DNA from: Bacillaceae bacterium UBA7792
GTDB lineage: Bacteria > Bacillota > Bacilli > Bacillales > Cytobacillaceae
Length of the DNA: 24,450 nt
Assembly: GCA_002480735.1 (NCBI GenBank)
Contig: DLCS01000175.1
Location: 1-24,450, forward strand
Reading direction: 5' to 3'
Numbering within the stretch: the stretch's first letter is position 1; each line of letters begins with the position of its first letter. Below, piece by piece: positions 22,898-24,450 of the stretch. The notes under the pieces were generated by a model, which was not told the DNA's origin, did no database searches, and saw nothing but the letters and a program-made list of their open reading frames with translations. Position numbers and translations under genes: made by a program.

Positions 22898-23800
22898 CTA
22901 TTTGTTTTCGAAAATAATTTTTCCTAATTCCTTTGTGTTATAGCCTTCAAGATTACGAATGCTCTCTTCAAAGGTCGTTAGTTGAATAATATCAAGTAAA
23001 TGCTGAAGGGGTTCTTCGTTCTTCTTATTCCAGCGCAGAACCAAATCAAACTGTTCATCTTTAATAGGAATGAAATCCAATCCAAGCTGATCAGCTGCCG
23101 AACGGATACCCAAAGCCACATCGGCGATCCCACGGCTAATATAAGAAGCTGTTGACAGATGATTCCACTCTTCATTGTCGTAGCCTTTAATGATGGCAGG
23201 ATCAATTTTCTCCTTTGCTAGAGAGGAGTCTAAGAGGAACCTTGTCCCCGAACCCTTTTGGCGATTGATAAATGTGACATGCTTACGGGTTAAGTCACGA
23301 AAGCCTTGGATGTTCTTTGGATTTCCTTTTGCCACGATAAGTCCCTGCTCACGACTTGCCAAGCGAATGACGGTTAGCGGCTCGTGAACAAAGAATAGGC
23401 GAATAAAAGGAAGATTATACTCACCTGATGATGGATCAAGAAGATGAATGGCTGCTACATCACAGCTGCCACGATAAAGCATCATAAGACCTTCTAAGCT
23501 CCCAATATACGTTGGCTGAATCGTCAAAAAGTCTGCCTGCTTTGTGACATACTTAATGAGATGTTCAATTAGAAAATCATGGCTGCCCGCAATATGTAAA
23601 GTAGAAGATTGTTCAGGAACTCTCTTGCTTGAAGGGGCGTCAAGATTCTTGAATCGTTCAATCTCACTTTGCTCAATTCTCATCTTGTTTCCGACCTTAA
23701 AGGCTTGCAGCTCACCACGCTTAATTAATTCATAAACGGTATGCTTGGAAATCTTAAAAAGCTTCGCCACTTCATCTGGTGTATACGCTGCATTATTCAT
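22898..23800 (-). CDS. YvgK-like regulator: excisionase-type HTH plus oxyanion-binding-like domain
   Basis: A 300-aa one-component regulator. Residues 6-50 (YTPDEVAKLFKISKHTVYELI...) form an excisionase/MerR-like HTH_17. From about 75 onward the sequence matches the periplasmic-binding-protein-like domain (PBP_like) found in B. subtilis YvgK, with RQKGSGTRFLLD as its hallmark; it probably senses tungstate or molybdate. It has no signal peptide, so it is cytoplasmic. ATG 23800 is chosen because AAGGGTGA lies eight bases upstream; an ATG at 23818 is also in frame. It heads the tupABC operon and most likely controls it. Confidence 0.82.
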   Translation of the reverse strand: MNNAAYTPDEVAKLFKISKHTVYELIKRGELQAFKVGNKMRIEQSEIERFKNLDAPSSKRVPEQSSTLHIAGSHDFLIEHLIKYVTKQADFLTIQPTYIGSLEGLMMLYRGSCDVAAIHLLDPSSGEYNLPFIRLFFVHEPLTVIRLASREQGLIVAKGNPKNIQGFRDLTRKHVTFINRQKGSGTRFLLDSSLAKEKIDPAIIKGYDNEEWNHLSTASYISRGIADVALGIRSAADQLGLDFIPIKDEQFDLVLRWNKKNEEPLQHLLDIIQLTTFEESIRNLEGYNTKELGKIIFENK

Positions 23801-23879
23801 TTCAATCACCCTTAGCATTTGCTCTTTTTCAACTTTACAAGATGTTCACCTTATTAACTGTGACCTTTATTACATTTTA

Positions 23880-23903
23880 TTAAGTTACGTTAAGTTTTGT
23901 CTA
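23880..23903 (-). promoter_or_regulatory. Direct repeat and possible promoter of the tup operon
   Basis: On the plus strand TTAAGTT occurs twice with 10-base spacing (23880-23886 and 23890-23896), one helical turn apart. On the minus strand TAGACA (23903-23898) could be a -35 with TAATAA (23882-23877) as -10 at a short 15-base spacing. The repeat would then lie within the promoter, a natural operator position for the regulator encoded next. Both calls are tentative. Confidence 0.33.
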
Positions 23904-24060
23904 GTTAATTCACATTTTGTACACAATTTAAAGAATCATCTATATGAAAAAGGCGTTTATTTTATCCTTATCATATCAAACCATGTGCTTGGGCGGATAG
24001 TTCGCATTAGCAGGAAATTTTTCATAAAATAGATAGAAAGAAGGGGAGAAGTGGTGAAGC

Positions 24061-24450
24061 ATGAAGGATACACATTTATTTTTCAATACGGAGATTGGGG
24101 TAAAAAAGCCAGAAAGCATTCGGAATAAGAATACAAGCTGTCCATTTTGTGCAAGAGATGAACTGACAGATATTATCGATACTGAGGGTTCGATTATTTT
24201 ACTTAAGAATAAATATCCCGTTTTAGAAAATGCCTACCAAACGGTCTTAATTGAGACAGATGATTGCTTAAGTGAGCTATCATTATATTCGAAGGAACAC
24301 TTAGTCAAACTTTTTACCTTTGCACTTAAACACTGGAGGGCGATGGATGAGAGCGGCGAATTTCGTTCTGTTCTGTTCTTCAAAAATCATGGCCCATTAT
24401 CAGGGGGGACAATCGCACACCCGCATATGCAAATTGTAGGTTTAAGGAAT
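24061..24450 (+). CDS. GalT-like / DUF4931 protein (N-terminal part)
   Basis: An open frame of 130 residues running off the window. It has a zinc-type pair C27-P-F-C30 and, near the edge, NHGPLSGGTIAHPHMQ (H120-P-H122-M-Q124), the HxHxQ active-site signature of the HIT/galactose-1-phosphate uridylyltransferase superfamily. This combination fits the DUF4931 family of Bacillaceae, whose substrate I do not know. ATG 24061 follows GGGGAG by 12 bases; the GTGs at 24051 and 24054 are in another frame. It is divergent from the tup operon, and nothing here links the two functionally. Confidence 0.75.
   Translation, partial: MKDTHLFFNTEIGVKKPESIRNKNTSCPFCARDELTDIIDTEGSIILLKNKYPVLENAYQTVLIETDDCLSELSLYSKEHLVKLFTFALKHWRAMDESGEFRSVLFFKNHGPLSGGTIAHPHMQIVGLRN

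Noticed and set aside
1..24450. CRISPR arrays, tRNA or rRNA genes
   Set aside because: No regularly spaced repeats, cloverleaf-like sequences or conserved rRNA stretches were found on reading either strand.

Overview
The window looks like the chromosome of an endospore-forming Bacillaceae (low-GC Firmicutes). The signs are strong AAGGAGG-type ribosome binding sites, frequent GTG/TTG starts, a CotW/CotX-type spore coat gene pair, and a YvgK-like regulator in front of an oxyanion ABC transporter. I cannot name the species from sequence alone.

Left end (1-3680): nested mobile DNA. The 3' part of a tnpB gene (IS200/IS605 or IS1341-type) runs into its right end and probable omega-RNA region. A complete group II intron (641-3241) interrupts that right end two or three bases before it finishes. 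The intron carries a 600-aa reverse transcriptase/maturase with an HNH endonuclease. Its 5' GTGCG start, domain V, domain VI branch-point A and EBS/IBS pairings can all be read. Beyond it lie a 38-aa minus-strand ORF that ends exactly at the junction, a minus-strand terminator and a mostly empty spacer.

3681-4503: cotW-like and cotX coat genes, closed by a terminator shared with the convergent operon.

9756 down to 4639 (minus strand): a five-gene Opp/Nik-type ABC transporter (binding lipoprotein, two permeases, two ATPases), probably for nickel. It is divergent from the hydrogenase operon.

9998-20150 (plus strand): a compact [NiFe] hydrogenase operon. It encodes a Tat-exported small subunit, large subunit, membrane cytochrome b, maturation protease, a small zinc-ribbon protein of unknown role, and the full maturation set HypA, HypB, HypF, HypC, HypD, HypE. 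Nickel imported by the neighbouring transporter would be delivered by HypA/HypB. HypC/D/E/F build the Fe(CN)2CO group, the protease trims the large subunit, and the mature dimer would feed electrons through cytochrome b into the quinone pool. The small-subunit cysteines match the standard, oxygen-sensitive cluster set.

23800 down to 20374 (minus strand): a YvgK-like regulator and a TupABC tungstate transporter. A strong terminator and a 16-bp-arm inverted repeat separate tupA from tupBC. Nickel uptake, hydrogenase and tungstate uptake together suggest an H2-using and perhaps formate-using, oxygen-limited metabolism.

24061-24450: the start of a GalT-like/DUF4931 protein, cut by the window edge.
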